Assembly: GCA_964007475.1 (NCBI GenBank)
Contig: OZ023273.1
Location: 144,681,308 to 144,745,307 of the forward strand
Direction: 5' to 3'
Origin: Hybos culiciformis
Lineage: Eukaryota; Arthropoda; Insecta; Diptera; Hybotidae
DNA length: 64,000 bases
Part shown: one piece after another, positions 36,382 through 49,500 of the stretch
Position numbering within the stretch: position 1 is the stretch's first letter
Layout: each line of letters begins with the position of its first letter
Program-made: the position numbers and the translations under genes
The notes under the pieces: generated by a model
Databases searched by the model: none
Seen by the model: only the letters and a program-made list of their open reading frames with translations
What the model was told of the DNA's origin: nothing

Positions 36382-39300
36382 CTGAAGAGACAAAAATAAC
36401 TTATGGCGAAAACGAAAATCCTAGAAGTTATGGGACGAAAAATCACTCCTAAATGTATTCGAATTAAGTAAAGAATAAGTCGATATCATCAAATGCAATA
36501 GAAGCAAATTGTATAAACTTCTATAAAAATAATAAAATACATAGGTACTAGATAATATTGATAATATTCATGTATATAATTTTTAAATGAATTTATTTAA
36601 GTAAATTTAAATTTTACAATTTTTTTTTTCTTTGTTTTTTATTTTCTATTCTTTTTTTTTATGCTTGAAATAAAATTTACATTTTTATGTTAAAATATCT
36701 TGCATCATTAACCTAAGAAATATTTTTTACTGAGTGAACACTTCCACTCAACAACTAGAGATTTCTTCTTAACGATAAAATGGACAGATTTATAATTGTT
36801 AATTCGTATTGTTTTATTAGGCAAAAAAAATATAAATATACTATATTTAAAAAAAAAAGAAGAAAATAAATAAAAAAAAACAAAATATATAAACAGAATG
36901 AATGAAAAAATTCACCCATTGCTGCATTTTCACTCTGAACATAATTTGTTTAATTTTTTTTTTCCTTCTTTTAGTAAAATTATAGTTTTTATCATAGCAA
37001 AAAGGATAAGAGTAAAACAAATTGAAAAAGAAGATTCAAAAAATAATTAAACCAAAGTTAATTAATTTTTTTTAACTAACTATTTTTTCTTGAGATATTT
37101 GCAACGTTCATGTTCATATATAAAATATATATATCTAAATTTTTTTCAATAAAGTTTTTTTTTATAGTTTAAATTAATTTGTGAAGGGGGTTAACACATA
37201 GAAAGTGAATAGAAAATTAATTGACCTTTCTTTGAATAAATAGAATAGAGTTTGGTTATGGAATTTTGATTTTCGAATGATTGTTGAAGATTTCAGTTAA
37301 AAGACATATATTTTTCTTCTACGACAAAAAAATAAAAATATTTGTTGTAAGAGTTTAAGTTTTGACCTGACTTAAGACCTACTTGATGGATGTTTGATGA
37401 GTTGTTCAGTCTAACAAAAATGTTTATTTCGGGAAAGTTTTCACTGAATTATTTTATATCTTATTAAAAATGAATATATTAAATATTCAACTTGTAGCAA
37501 CTTATATAGAAAATCTATCCAAAATTTCTGTCAAATTAAACCTCAAACATTGTATGAATAATAATTACATTATGCCACTTTTAAATTTATGCATTAAAAC
37601 AGGAGTAAAACAAAATTACACCTTACCTACTTTTATTAATAGGAATTATTTTTCAATGGATGAAACTAAATAGAACTAATGAGTTATTAAAATATATATA
37701 ATATTTGTTCGTATGTATTTTTCGTTATGTGTACGTCATTTTTTAAAAAACAAATATATTGTTTTCATAATATATTTTGAAAAGGACATTTTATACAATA
37801 AATAAAAATTTTTTTCTACTGAATAAAGTGTAATTTTAATTTATAGGAAACGGACCATAAATATATATTAACTTTATACATTTTCCACCATTACAAAAAT
37901 ATAAAACCTTAATTGAAAGGCTTTTTATTTTAATAATATAATAAATTCTTTAAATAAAATTTAATTTTATTTCTCACTATGAAGTAAATATATGAAGTAA
38001 GTATATTATAAATTATATAAAAAAAACCGTAAATACAATGCACCAATTTTTTGGTGAAACAATCTTAAATTTGTATACAAATAAATAAATAACCCCTGAA
38101 ATGAAAAATGTTAGTAATTTAATATTCATATAAGTTTAACTAAGATAATTACACAGAGAAATATAGTGTAGTGTATATATACTATATTTCTCTGTGATAA
38201 TTATATATGGAAATTTAGGAACTTAGCTCAAGGTATATATGAAATGTGTATAAAAGAATCATAATTAAAAATAAATTAAACTAAACTACTTAAAGAACTT
38301 CCCGTTTATCAATGATATAATGGTGTTTAATTAAAAATTCAAAAAAAAAAGTTTGAGGAATATGATATTGTTGCAATATATTATCTAATAAAAAAACAAT
38401 ATTTTCAATTTATATTTCAATAAGGGATGCTTTCATTTATTCTATTACCGAATCGATAGACATAGATTTATCGATCGATTCACTTTGCATGGTTTCTATT
38501 AAACTATAACTTCCTGTTTCGGATACTTTTCAAAGAGTTTGTCTTCTTTATTATTTGCTCCGAAAATCCAGGGATATCAATTTTTGTAACATTTATGTCA
38601 CTTTTTATAGTATGGTGATACAGATATTAAAATTTTTAATATTCAGTCTTTGAATAGTGAATTTTACAAAATACTTCATACATGAACGAAACATTTAAGA
38701 AAGAATAATGAAATATACATAAAAACTAAAGAAAATTCGCCTTAACAAACACTATGTAAATATATGTATATTTTTTAGTTCCCAAAAATCTATAAAAAAA
38801 AAAGTCATTTAATTTAGATTGTACTGAAAGTACATTTTTTTTTGGACTCACAATAAGAATTTTTTACATTCCGAAATTCTCTTGTATAAGGACAACATCA
38901 TATGGAACCTTAAAGTTCTGTATTATAACAATCATCGATTTTTTATGCTGTTAACTGACATTTTCATATCCAAAATTAAATGTCAAAAGTATATTATTAC
39001 TCTATAATATACAATACATATCTTTATTTATTATTTAAATATTAAAAAGTCGTTAGATTCGACTTGGCACTGTTTATTTAAACTATATACACCTGATCTT
39101 AATTAAACTTCAAAAATTTAGTTCTAATCTAAACATAATTGCTTATTTAAGTTATTTTTATTCCAAATTTAAAAAATAAAGTAATTAACTTAACGATCTT
39201 ATTAACAAAATATTCCAATACTATAGCTTCTTAAGAAAAGCAAGGGATCCGTGGAACTTTTTTCATTCAACTGTGATAATATTCATCATGCATGTATATT

Positions 39301-41949
39301 GTCAATGTCATCATTAGAAAATTTTCATTGCAATCTAATGCAAAACAACTTAATATGAGAATGCTTTTAAGTTTCGAAAGCATGTCAACATGCAAAAACT
39401 ATTCGTCGACAACTACATTATTATTTTTATTTTTTCTTCAAAAAAAAAAAAAATACATCTTTTAAAGAAAAATTTCACATTTCAAAATGACAATTTTTTT
39501 CAATGATAATGTTCCCTTTTTGGGTAATAAAACTCATGTTTTCATTTTGGGAAGCATCAAAAATAATTTTTTTTGTGCTTGTTAAAATCATGAAAAAAGC
39601 ATTGTGTTTAAGAAGCATAAATGAAGAAAATATTTAATTTTTCATTGGAAAACAAAATTCAATTTTCATTTGTATAGTTTTTTATTGAACTTTTACATAT
39701 TGTATGCATATAGTATACATTCGTACATATTTTTTCACAAAAAATTCAATTAAATAAATTTTGTTATATTATATAAAAAAAACTTTTTGTGTATACGTAT
39801 ATACATTACCTAGGATATTCATGGTTCCCTATTAAAAATTTTATTCATCTAGAAGGACCGCGCATTCATTTACATGGTCTCTTTTTTCTAATATAAATTA
39901 CACACAAAATCATCATAAAATCCTTGCACCGCAAAGTATTTGTTTAATTCATCAATCGCAGTACCGCGAAGCCGATTGGTTTATGTATATATGAATAAAA
40001 TCATAATCTTTTTCGACAGTTTATAGTGACCATTCTTAATTAAAATTGTTACATGCATTTTAATTATAACTATTAAAAAAATCTTTTTCTTTGAGAAATT
40101 TGAGTATAGATGTCATTTTTGAGTAAAAGTCATTTCATCATTTATACAAATTTCCCACCCCAATATTCTATACTATATTTAATATTATCAACACTTGGGA
40201 TTACCATACTAATTCAGAAGAGTTCGATAGAGATTTTTGGAACGCAAGATTTTTAGTAGTACTTAAAAGGGCGAATTTCAGAAAACTTAGTTTAAATACC
40301 TTGCTCTAAAAATAGAAACACATCTTGCTTTTTATAGTATGTATTTTATTTTAAAATATTAGTAATTGTTCTAAAAATTATGAATGTCCGTGTAATGTAA
40401 TATCGTTTCCAATTATGATTTATGCTTAAAAAAAAATTTATTAATTTTTTTCTTTTTGATTGAAAGTAATCAATAAATTAATTTCATATTTTTATAAATT
40501 ATAATTGATATTATTTTAATAATGTTAAATTTTGTAATGAAATTTAAATTAACCAAAATAAAAAAAAAACATAAAACATACAAAATACATAATTTTATTA
40601 CAAAAATATATACTTTATTTTGAGTCCCTTTAAGCAAAATAAAGTTATTTTCATTATAATGAGGCCACAGTATTTCTCTTATATAATTTAAAATAATAAC
40701 ATTAAAAAGCTGTATAACTAAGTTTTATGAAAATTCTTAGATAATTTCCTGAAATTCAAGTATTTTTAATTTAAAATTTATATCAATGGGATTGTGTGAA
40801 ATTCCTTTTAAATTTACATAAAACATTAAGTAAATTTCTCTAAATTTCATATTAATAACCTTGTAGTCACGTTATTGTTACGCAATTTAACGAGTAGCAA
40901 TTATATTGGATAATTTTATAATGACATTTGACAACTATATACATATCTATGTTCTTGTATACAGTCTTATTTTAATGTTCGGAAGTGTATTATGTGAATA
41001 TTATACTAATTATTTAATTTGTACTTTTTTCTGTAATTGATTTATCGAAAAAAATAATTTTGATTAAAAACATTTATTTTGTTCAAAATAATAAAAAAAA
41101 ACATAAACAAAATATAAAGGTAATACATGTAACAAATTAATATAAAAAAGTATACCTATATAAGTTTAAAACCATAAAAATATGTTTTTAATTTCATAAA
41201 ACTGGAAATAAGGGTTTGATAAAAAATAAACAAGGATAGATAGAATCAATTACCAATAGGGAAAAAAATTATTTTCTTTTTTTTATAATGCTTATTTATA
41301 AATTTATCTCAAAAATATATACATATATAAGTGCTTATCGAGTTCCGATAATTATAATATTTCTACTTTCTAGGGTTGAAAAATGTTGCAATTGCATTAG
41401 CCACAAAGCTTTGATTTTAAAATTCAAAATCAGGTAAATAGAACAGAATTCCGGTTTCAGTTTTATAAAGTTCAAAACATTACGAAAATTTTTTTTATTC
41501 TATAAATAAAAAATTAAAACCAAAATGAATAAATTTATGAGTTTCTTACTCCCCATTATATTTTTCCTTTTGTTTATGTCCTTAATTCTATGATAAGTTT
41601 TTGGAACAAAAGTATAATATTAATGGTTTTACATTATGTTAATCCTTTATTCTTTAATATTAATCAACATATTGTTGGGAAAAAAATTACTTTAATGTAA
41701 ATTAGCTATTGATAATTTAGTAGATAAATTAATTTATATATAGAATCTTGGCACAGATTGCTATATTTATATTAAAAGAAGAAACATATCTTTCTTGAAC
41801 ATAAAAAAAAATTTCACTTTCATAGTAGGACGTTAATGTGAATATCAAAATTCATACAATATAAGTTAATTTTTTTAATTTTCTTAGCTCTGAAAAATTT
41901 TTTCGTAGTTAATCAGTTAAAATTCAACAATTTGACTAATACATTAGTA
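36382..41949. other. AT-rich DNA without recognised genes
   Basis: Contains the hairpin at 38145-38204 and a GC-richer patch near 39850-39980. No supported exon, RNA gene or transposon with paired ends. Confidence 0.5.
38145..38204. ncRNA. Near-perfect short hairpin, 23-nt arms, 13-nt loop
   Basis: The left arm 38145-38167 (ATAATTACACAGAGAAATAT, then AGT) pairs with 38181-38204 with a single-base bulge and otherwise full complementarity. The loop is 38168-38180. The size is near that of a short pre-microRNA, but perfect pairing and the lack of flanking lower-stem structure also fit a tiny fold-back transposon or a palindrome formed by replication slippage. Type given as ncRNA only as a candidate. 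Confidence 0.25.
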
Positions 41950-42015
41950 CAGTGATGCCCAAACTACGGCCCGCGGGCCACATACGGCTCGCTAAGCATT
42001 TTTATCTGGACCGTT
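41950..42015 (+). mobile_element. Single hAT-type terminus (truncated element)
   Basis: It begins CAGTGATGCCCAAACTACGG and continues CCCGCGGGCCACATACGG. CAGTG starts, CCCAAACT and the GGCCCGCGGGCC palindrome are found together at the ends of a widespread hAT-type family. The preceding 8 bp, CATTAGTA, has no matching copy nearby, and no complementary end is found up to the gap. It is probably a 3'-truncated copy whose interior has decayed into the AT-rich DNA up to about 42480. Confidence 0.55.
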
Positions 42016-42550
42016 TTGAATTTTATGATTAATACATCTACTTAAAATTTTCATAAAATTATATTTCTTTTTAAGAATTTAAAAAAATATAAAATAAAAG
42101 TTTTCTTATAATTTGTTAATATTTATTTTTTATTTCGTACAGTAATAATTCTTAAACAGAAAAAATATTTTCTTTTTTTTTAATTTCGCTCCCAAGTAGC
42201 AAGAGTACTGGATTTTTTTGTATACGAATTCATACATAATTAATTAGTAATTTGAAAAATATAGAAGGCTTATTTTTTACATTTAAAGCTTAGATGTCTA
42301 TTTAATTCAAAGCGACAAGTTATTAGTTTTACAGACTCGAGATACAAAACACATTATAATTAACATAGTTGTGAATTGCATAACTAAATTATAGTGAAGT
42401 AAAATCACCGCAATGAACAAGAAGGGTAAAATTGTTAATAAAATTTTGTTCTTTTTAATGTTTTCAATAATTTGTTTTAAAATATCAAAATACGTCCTTT
42501 ATTTGTAATATGTAGAGCTAGATTGAACGAATGATTTTTTTAATATTTGG

Positions 42551-42750
42551 NNNNNNNNNNNNNNNNNNNNNNNNNNNNNNNNNNNNNNNNNNNNNNNNNN
42601 NNNNNNNNNNNNNNNNNNNNNNNNNNNNNNNNNNNNNNNNNNNNNNNNNNNNNNNNNNNNNNNNNNNNNNNNNNNNNNNNNNNNNNNNNNNNNNNNNNNN
42701 NNNNNNNNNNNNNNNNNNNNNNNNNNNNNNNNNNNNNNNNNNNNNNNNNN
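42551..42750. other. Assembly gap (200 N)
   Basis: Exactly 200 N, the fixed length that some scaffolders insert, so the real distance is unknown. The gap lies inside a LINE, which explains why the contigs broke here. Confidence 0.99.
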
Positions 42751-43503
42751 ATTAAGTGTAATTGCTATTATATTTCTTAAATCAGATACATCTTGATTAT
42801 AAACTATAATTGGTGGTAGCTTTATCTTCTTCTGTGTTGTGTTCGTTTTTTGTAAGTTGTTGCTTGTGGTATTATTTATATTGTCTGTATTGCAAGTAGA
42901 AGAATTGTCATTATTTCCATTTCCATCATTTTTGTTCGTTAAAATTTTGATTTTTTTCGTTTTCTTACTTAAATTTTTTGATTTTGCGTTTAATAGAATT
43001 TCTAAATTCTCATTATTAAAGTTTTTTTCTCCTTCATTAATTATTTCTTCTTCAAAATTATACATTGTTTCTATTTCTATTATATTGTTATTTTTTTCTT
43101 TATTATTTTCTTTTGTTTGATATTGCTCTTCATCTAATAATGCAAATTGGTTGGTGTTTACTCTTTGAGGTTGCTGTACAAATTCTAAGGTTGAATTATT
43201 TTCCATTGTTGAACTACTGTTATCTTGGCTTACATTCACCAGTTTTTCGATTAATTTTTTTAGTTTTTCAATCTCTACCTTCAAATTTGAATTTTCAGCT
43301 TTTAATTGGGTCATATTTTGCTTTTTTTTACATTTTTTAACTTTTCCATCATCTTCTTCATCAGATTTTTTTTTATTTATTCTTTTTCCTTCTTGGAATT
43401 CGCTTTCTGATTTTGATATATCACCATCAGTAACCTCACTATTTTTTCTTTTTTTACCTTTATTAGTGTCATCTAAGTCCATTTGAATGTCGTCCAAGTC
43501 CAT
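42751..43503 (-). CDS. LINE ORF1 (Gag-like nucleic-acid-binding protein), 3' part missing in gap
   Basis: An uninterrupted frame of 251 codons from ATG at 43503 to the edge of the N gap. It starts MDLDDIQMDLDD. Residues about 17-62 are highly charged with Lys-rich patches, and about 65-91 form a leucine/lysine heptad coiled coil. About 140-190 are acidic then basic, and about 190-222 are Asn/Thr-rich low complexity. KLPPIIVYNQD (228-238) matches the lead-in to the RNA-binding region upstream of CCHC knuckles in Jockey-group ORF1 proteins. The knuckles themselves would be in the gap. No stops or frameshifts, so this copy may be young. ORF1 binds LINE RNA and makes the RNP. Confidence 0.75.
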
Positions 43504-43547
43504 TTTGACATTTTATGAATAAATTCACTAAATATCAAAATAGTCCT

Positions 43548-46500
43548 ATACGGTTTTTTTTTAAGATTTTATTGTATTATTTTTTTAATTTTTTTTTTTT
43601 TTTTAATTCTTTAAATTTTTTTTATTAAGACAGCGATCTGCTCTCTCTGAAAGCCGGAATGAGAATGAGGATAATTTACATAATTGAAAATGATGAAAAA
43701 ATTATTTGTATATATTTTGTGCGTTGCTCAAATTTTTGCAAATATTTCTTTATGTTTTCATCTTAAATGAGGTATTGCTCAGATGCAATGTAAATTAGTA
43801 TTTAAAATGTTTTTCATTCATAAGATATTAGGGGTTATCTCATAAATAATAAATAGGTCACATAACGTTGAAAAAGGTGCCCTTTAAGATATTTTTTAAA
43901 TATTAGGTAGCATTAAATCATGCATTCATACACCTTTAAATTGCTTTTAAATTGATCTAATTGATTTTAGATAATTAGCTTATTTTAGTTCCTATTCTAT
44001 TTGCTTGTTTTTCTTCAATTTTGACCCAATCCAGAAAAAAACATTATTTTAAATTCGGTTTTACTCTTGACATTAATACAAATAAATATTGTCACAATCA
44101 TTTTAAGCATGCGAATAATGGGGTAAATATGCGTTTCAAAATAAATTAAAAATTAAATATTTGGTTTTGTATATATTAATATTTTATTAATTTGGGGATA
44201 ATTCTATTAAAGTTTATTGCCTCTAAGACAAAAAAAATAACAATATTCATCACATATGATAGAAATAAGAGCAAATCGCTTTAAATTTTTTTTTTTGTAT
44301 ACCATTGCTTAAGTAAAACAACTCAAAAAGTCCTTAAGAGATTTTCCTTTTCTCTATTTTTATAACTTTCGACTTCAAAAGAAATTCTATTATTTTAATC
44401 TTGTAGTTTCAATATTTTAATACGAACATATTAAACTGTATATGTTACAAATTACATATTATTTTACGTTAAAGCCACCAATTACTAAAAAAATTATGTT
44501 TCTTGAATTAAAAAATCAACTTTGAAGCCGCAGAATATTAATGATTTAGAATAAATAAAATCATACTGGGCTAGATAATAACTCAGAAATTCTGTCTTAA
44601 ATCTACATTGTACAAAAATATTTGAATATGCAAAATATAACACTAGAAAGCACGAAAAAAGAAATTATTATTGTCTGGGCACTGAGAAATTCGTCCACCA
44701 TTCTTTAAAACTCTTGGATTATAAAATTTCAATTTAAAATTTAATATCATTAAGCAGAAAAAATAATTTTCTGAAACATTTCACTGCAGTATTAACAACA
44801 CGTTACTAGTCGTATTGCAAAGGGTTAAATTTCGCTAAATTTTATAATTCAGCGTATTTCAAGAATTTCAATATCAATCAATTTTTATTTTCCACATATT
44901 TTAAATGTATTTATAACAAATCGATAACGATTTGAAATATTTTGGGGAAAAAAAAATGTGTGAAAGAAGTTATCAAATTTTTATAAAGGAAAAGGATTTG
45001 ACTTTCTTTTTTTTTTTGTATAGTTACCACATAAACTTTGTTATATTGAGCTTATTTTTAACAAATTTATTATGCCAATCCCTTTTTGAGGTTGTTTGAA
45101 ATGGAAAATATCAAAGATTTTTTTTTTTCAGCAATTTTTCCTATATATAGAATCCAACCAAAAGTATATTTTGAGGTTAAATACATAATATGTATGTTTG
45201 GTAATATATATATATATATATATTCTTTTACATATTTACATTTTATTTTATATATATATAGTAGGAGATTCTAGGAATAATAATAACAAAAATTTAAATT
45301 TAGAAATTTTATTTGATAAAACTATTGTTTGAAATTCAGAATAACCATTAAGAATAATAATAAAAAAAATTATCATGTTGAAAATTGAGGAAATTGTAAG
45401 AAAAATTTACATAATTTTTAAAACACCAACGTTCAATGATAGTTACTTTTCGCTGGAAATCAGAAATTAAAATAAATGAAACCTAAAATGTATTATGCTC
45501 AAAATATCAAATTTTATTTTAGAAATATATCCTATGGAGACCATTTAAGAACCTGTTAACAAATTTTAGTTTTTGTACACTTTGGATGTTATATATGTTA
45601 AGATCTAACTATCGTAGAGTCTCTAATTTTTCTCCCTTCATGTAATCATTTAATTCAATTTTTTTAATTATAGATTTAAATTTGCCTTTCTGTGATCGCT
45701 GCTTAGTAAATATAAATACAGATCAAGACGTCTTTTACAAAAATGAATATAGACTCGTAACTATAATTTCACAGATTTAAATTCTGAAATCTAAATTTTT
45801 ATGTCTTGAAGGCGACAAAAAGATACTAAATAAAATTTATATTGAATTGTATATTAAATTTTGTATAATTTTTATTTAAATTTGAAATTCAGATTTTTTT
45901 ATTTTTACATGAAATTGAAATGCATTTGACTGAAAATTCATTTCATATGAAATTTGTTTTTCTACATACCTACACTGTATATAATTGAACAAGTTTTTAT
46001 ATATTATACATTACCAACAGACATCTACAATAATATTCTGTTAAGTATATAAATACATATACTTATTACTTAGATATTTTTTTTGAAGAAATATTTATTT
46101 TTATTCGCATGATTTCAGCTGTTAATTTTAAAAATAAAATTCATAAGAAAAATAAGGAAAGAAGAATGTTTATAAAATTCGTATAATGACGATAAGACAT
46201 GTTTGTAAATAAATAGATAAATAAATAAATGTTGTGTATATAAACTTTTATACAAATAAAAATATCCTTACCTACAAAAAAAAAAATATTTTCCAAATTA
46301 GACATTTTCTTCAAATTTTCATTATTTACTTAACTATAACATATATTACATAATAAAAATAATAATAATAATACTATGAATACCTATCCTTAAAATTACA
46401 TATGTTTTGTGGGTTGTTTAAAAAAAATATATGTATATTGTATTATACATAAGAAAAAGTTTGTTTTTATGTTCAAAAACATTGTATAGATATCTTAAAA

Positions 46501-49500
46501 ATCCCACAAGAATGAGCTATATGATACATACACATAAATATATGTACTTATATAAAATACATATTTATTTATTTTTATTTCCTCTGCAGGAAATTTTTCA
46601 AACATTTCATTAATTAGGTGTAAATTTTTAATGTCATTTTAAATTATTATTATTATTATTGTTATTATAGTGAATTTAATGTATTATATTCGTCATATCA
46701 TATACAGTCAAAAACAAACACAATGAAAAAATCATATTAAAAACTTGTGGAAAATTTACAAGATGCCAATTTACAAAAATTTTTGTTTTATGATATTCAT
46801 AACATAATATATATAACATATTATATATTCAACATAAATTTTTGTACATTTTTATAGACATTTTGGTAAACATCTATGATGTTAAACGTAATATATGTAC
46901 ATTATATATCGTTAGTTGTAAGTATAATATTAATTTTTGTCTATGTACATTTTAAACTTATAAATATTTGCATTCATACTTACATACTTATAGTACATAG
47001 TACAGACTACATATAGTACTTAAATGACATTGAGATAGCATGCATGAAATTATTATGTTGAAAATTAAATCCTAAAATAAATTATGCTTGTTGCAGAAAA
47101 TTCCTTTAATTTAAAAGAAACCATACCATGAAATGATACAACGTAGTTTTTTTTTTCATTCCTTGAATTTTAATTTATGGTGAAATGATAAGATTGTCCT
47201 GTCGAAAAGTTTCAACGTATCGAAACCAACTTTATTTAAATAAAAACAAAGTCATTAAATAAAAAAGTAAATATGAAAGAATAGATGATATTTCAATGAA
47301 TTCTAGTAGGTATATTTAAATAAAGAATAACAGGGATTTGTCGGCGCGTTCAATATTTTGTCACGGCTAGGCTCTTTATATTTTACAGAGTATTGTTCTG
47401 ATGTTCTGATTCTCGATCCAGGTCGGGCATTTAATGTTTCTTAAAAGATCAAGAAATTGAAAATTTTTTTTTTTTAACTCCACAACTACGGCAAGGTCGA
47501 GTTTTTGCTATCATTTTTATGAATTTTTCATACCAAGAAAAATACGCTTCAAATTATTAATATGTACGTTGTTAAATTCCTGAAACACTTGAATAAAAAA
47601 ATAAATAAATCGTAATCTTTTTTACCACATCAAAACAATCTTACAAGCTAATTACATTAGATCGTTTTTTTTTCTTGTTTTATTAATTTTTTGTTTACAG
47701 CTTTTATTTTATTTTTTTTTTGAAGAAAACTTAAAAAGTTTTTTTTTTTCTTGCTGAAACTTTTACCATTCAAAGAACATTAAAAGAATGAATCTAATTA
47801 AATATATTTATATATATTTTATGAAAAAAAAAAAAAAAATGTGTATATAAAAAAAGAATAAAATAAAAGATTTAGATTTTTGACACTTTAATGTCACATA
47901 TAACACAAAATTTAAGAAGTTATGTTAAATTACATATTAATGTTTTAAATCAATATTAATAAAAAAAATATTTTTTTTTGTTTCTTCTGGGACAGACAAA
48001 ACGCTCTATTGAGATTGGTTTTTAAAAGTATTTGTCAAGCCAGATACATTCATCAAAAGAATTTCATTCAATGATAAATAATTAATGTTAAATTCTAATG
48101 TTAAATTCTGTGCATATTATAAACTTCAAAAGCAATTTTTTTTTCTAAATTAAACTTTAACATAATCTTAAACGGCCTTTCAATCAAATTTTAGGACAAA
48201 AAATGTTTGGGACTCCCAAAAAATGATATGAATGATCTATAAGAGCACTTTTGTTCAATATTGAACAATTTTCTTTCTTGACATTCCGAAGCTTTTTCTG
48301 ATTTGACTTTATATTTAAACTCATTACATATTTTATTTTTGAATGAATTGCAGCTCATTTTTCTTCTACCTACAGATGATAATACATTCGAGTATGCCTA
48401 ACTTATTTAAATAAAAATATTTTCTATAAGCTAGTAGTATAGATATTTTTACATTTATTTTTATTGTTAAACTTCATTTCCTACAGGCAACATAAACATA
48501 ATGCATGTAACGATATTATATACAAATACTGACAATAATTTTGAAAAAAAAAAAAAAACAAATGTTTATGACTTTTTTGTCAACTCATTATAAACTAAAC
48601 TCAATTATGGTAAAACATTTCCTTCCCATTACCATTATATTTCATATCCAAATAAAACTTACATAATTATTTTTTATTTTTATGCATTTCTTCTTTTGTA
48701 TTTACACAGAAGAATTAGTGAAATGAAATTTAAAATTTATAAATAAAATTCTTTTTTTTAATAGTTTAAAGATACCGCAATGTATGTATTACTAAGTTTT
48801 GTTCTAGTTTTCAGATATTCGTTAAAAGAGCAAGTAAAAACGAATTCAATCAAAATAAAAAGCCTATCATGAAAAAAAGCTGCTAGAATGTAATTATAAA
48901 TACCACACAGTTTAAATAGAAGCAAAAATGAAATTCAATTGCTTTAATAAAATGTTCAATCACTCGAATATCTAATTTAATAGACTTACAGATTATTGAA
49001 ATGTAAATAAAAGTAAAATAATAAAATATAATATACCAATTTTCCTATATAATATAAATTGGTCCTTTGTTTCCCAATAATTCCATAAATATTCTTAAGT
49101 TACCTTTTCAATCTCATTGAAATGTTTTCACATTTCCTGTTTTTAGTTGGTTGTTTTTTTATTTTTACCTTGTTAAAGGATAAGAGGTTCTTTTAAATCA
49201 TTTTCCATGAAAAGAAAAACCGTAAAAAAAAAATTATAAGATACTTATATAGAAAACCGAAATAGATACAAACTTGTACATAATAATGTATATAAATATA
49301 TAATACACAACAAAATAAACTAAAGAAAGAAAATATTAATAGTATTTCGTGTTATGGATTGGTAATGAGTTGATGGCATGAAAAGGCCAATTTAAGGTAA
49401 TAAATATTTTCTTTAATTCTTATTCTCAACAATTTTATACATTATAAATAAAAATTGTCTTTATAATATATATAATAATATGAGAATTCATTATATTACA

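Larger units (their letters stand above)
42499..43529 (-). mobile_element. LINE (Jockey-like) with TSD on both sides; interior lost in the assembly gap
   Basis: The element runs on the minus strand. Its 5' end is just below 43530 with a 26-nt leader before ORF1. Its 3' end is near 42499, after CTACATATTACAAATAA. Target duplications flank it: AAATATCAAAATACGTCCT (42480-42498) and AAATATCAAAATAGTCCT (43530-43547), identical apart from one base insertion. Variable-length TSDs fit LINE integration. Only ORF1 and about 50 bp of 3' UTR are assembled. The reverse transcriptase is presumably in the unsequenced gap, so the true length may be several kb more than shown. Confidence 0.75.

Noticed and set aside
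39890..39985. Minus-strand frame RLRGTAIDELNKYFAVQGFY
   Set aside because: No splice acceptor or start codon precedes it and it ends at a stop. No recognised family.
42531..42780. ORFs running through the N gap on the plus strand
   Set aside because: They consist almost only of unknown residues and are artefacts of translating N.
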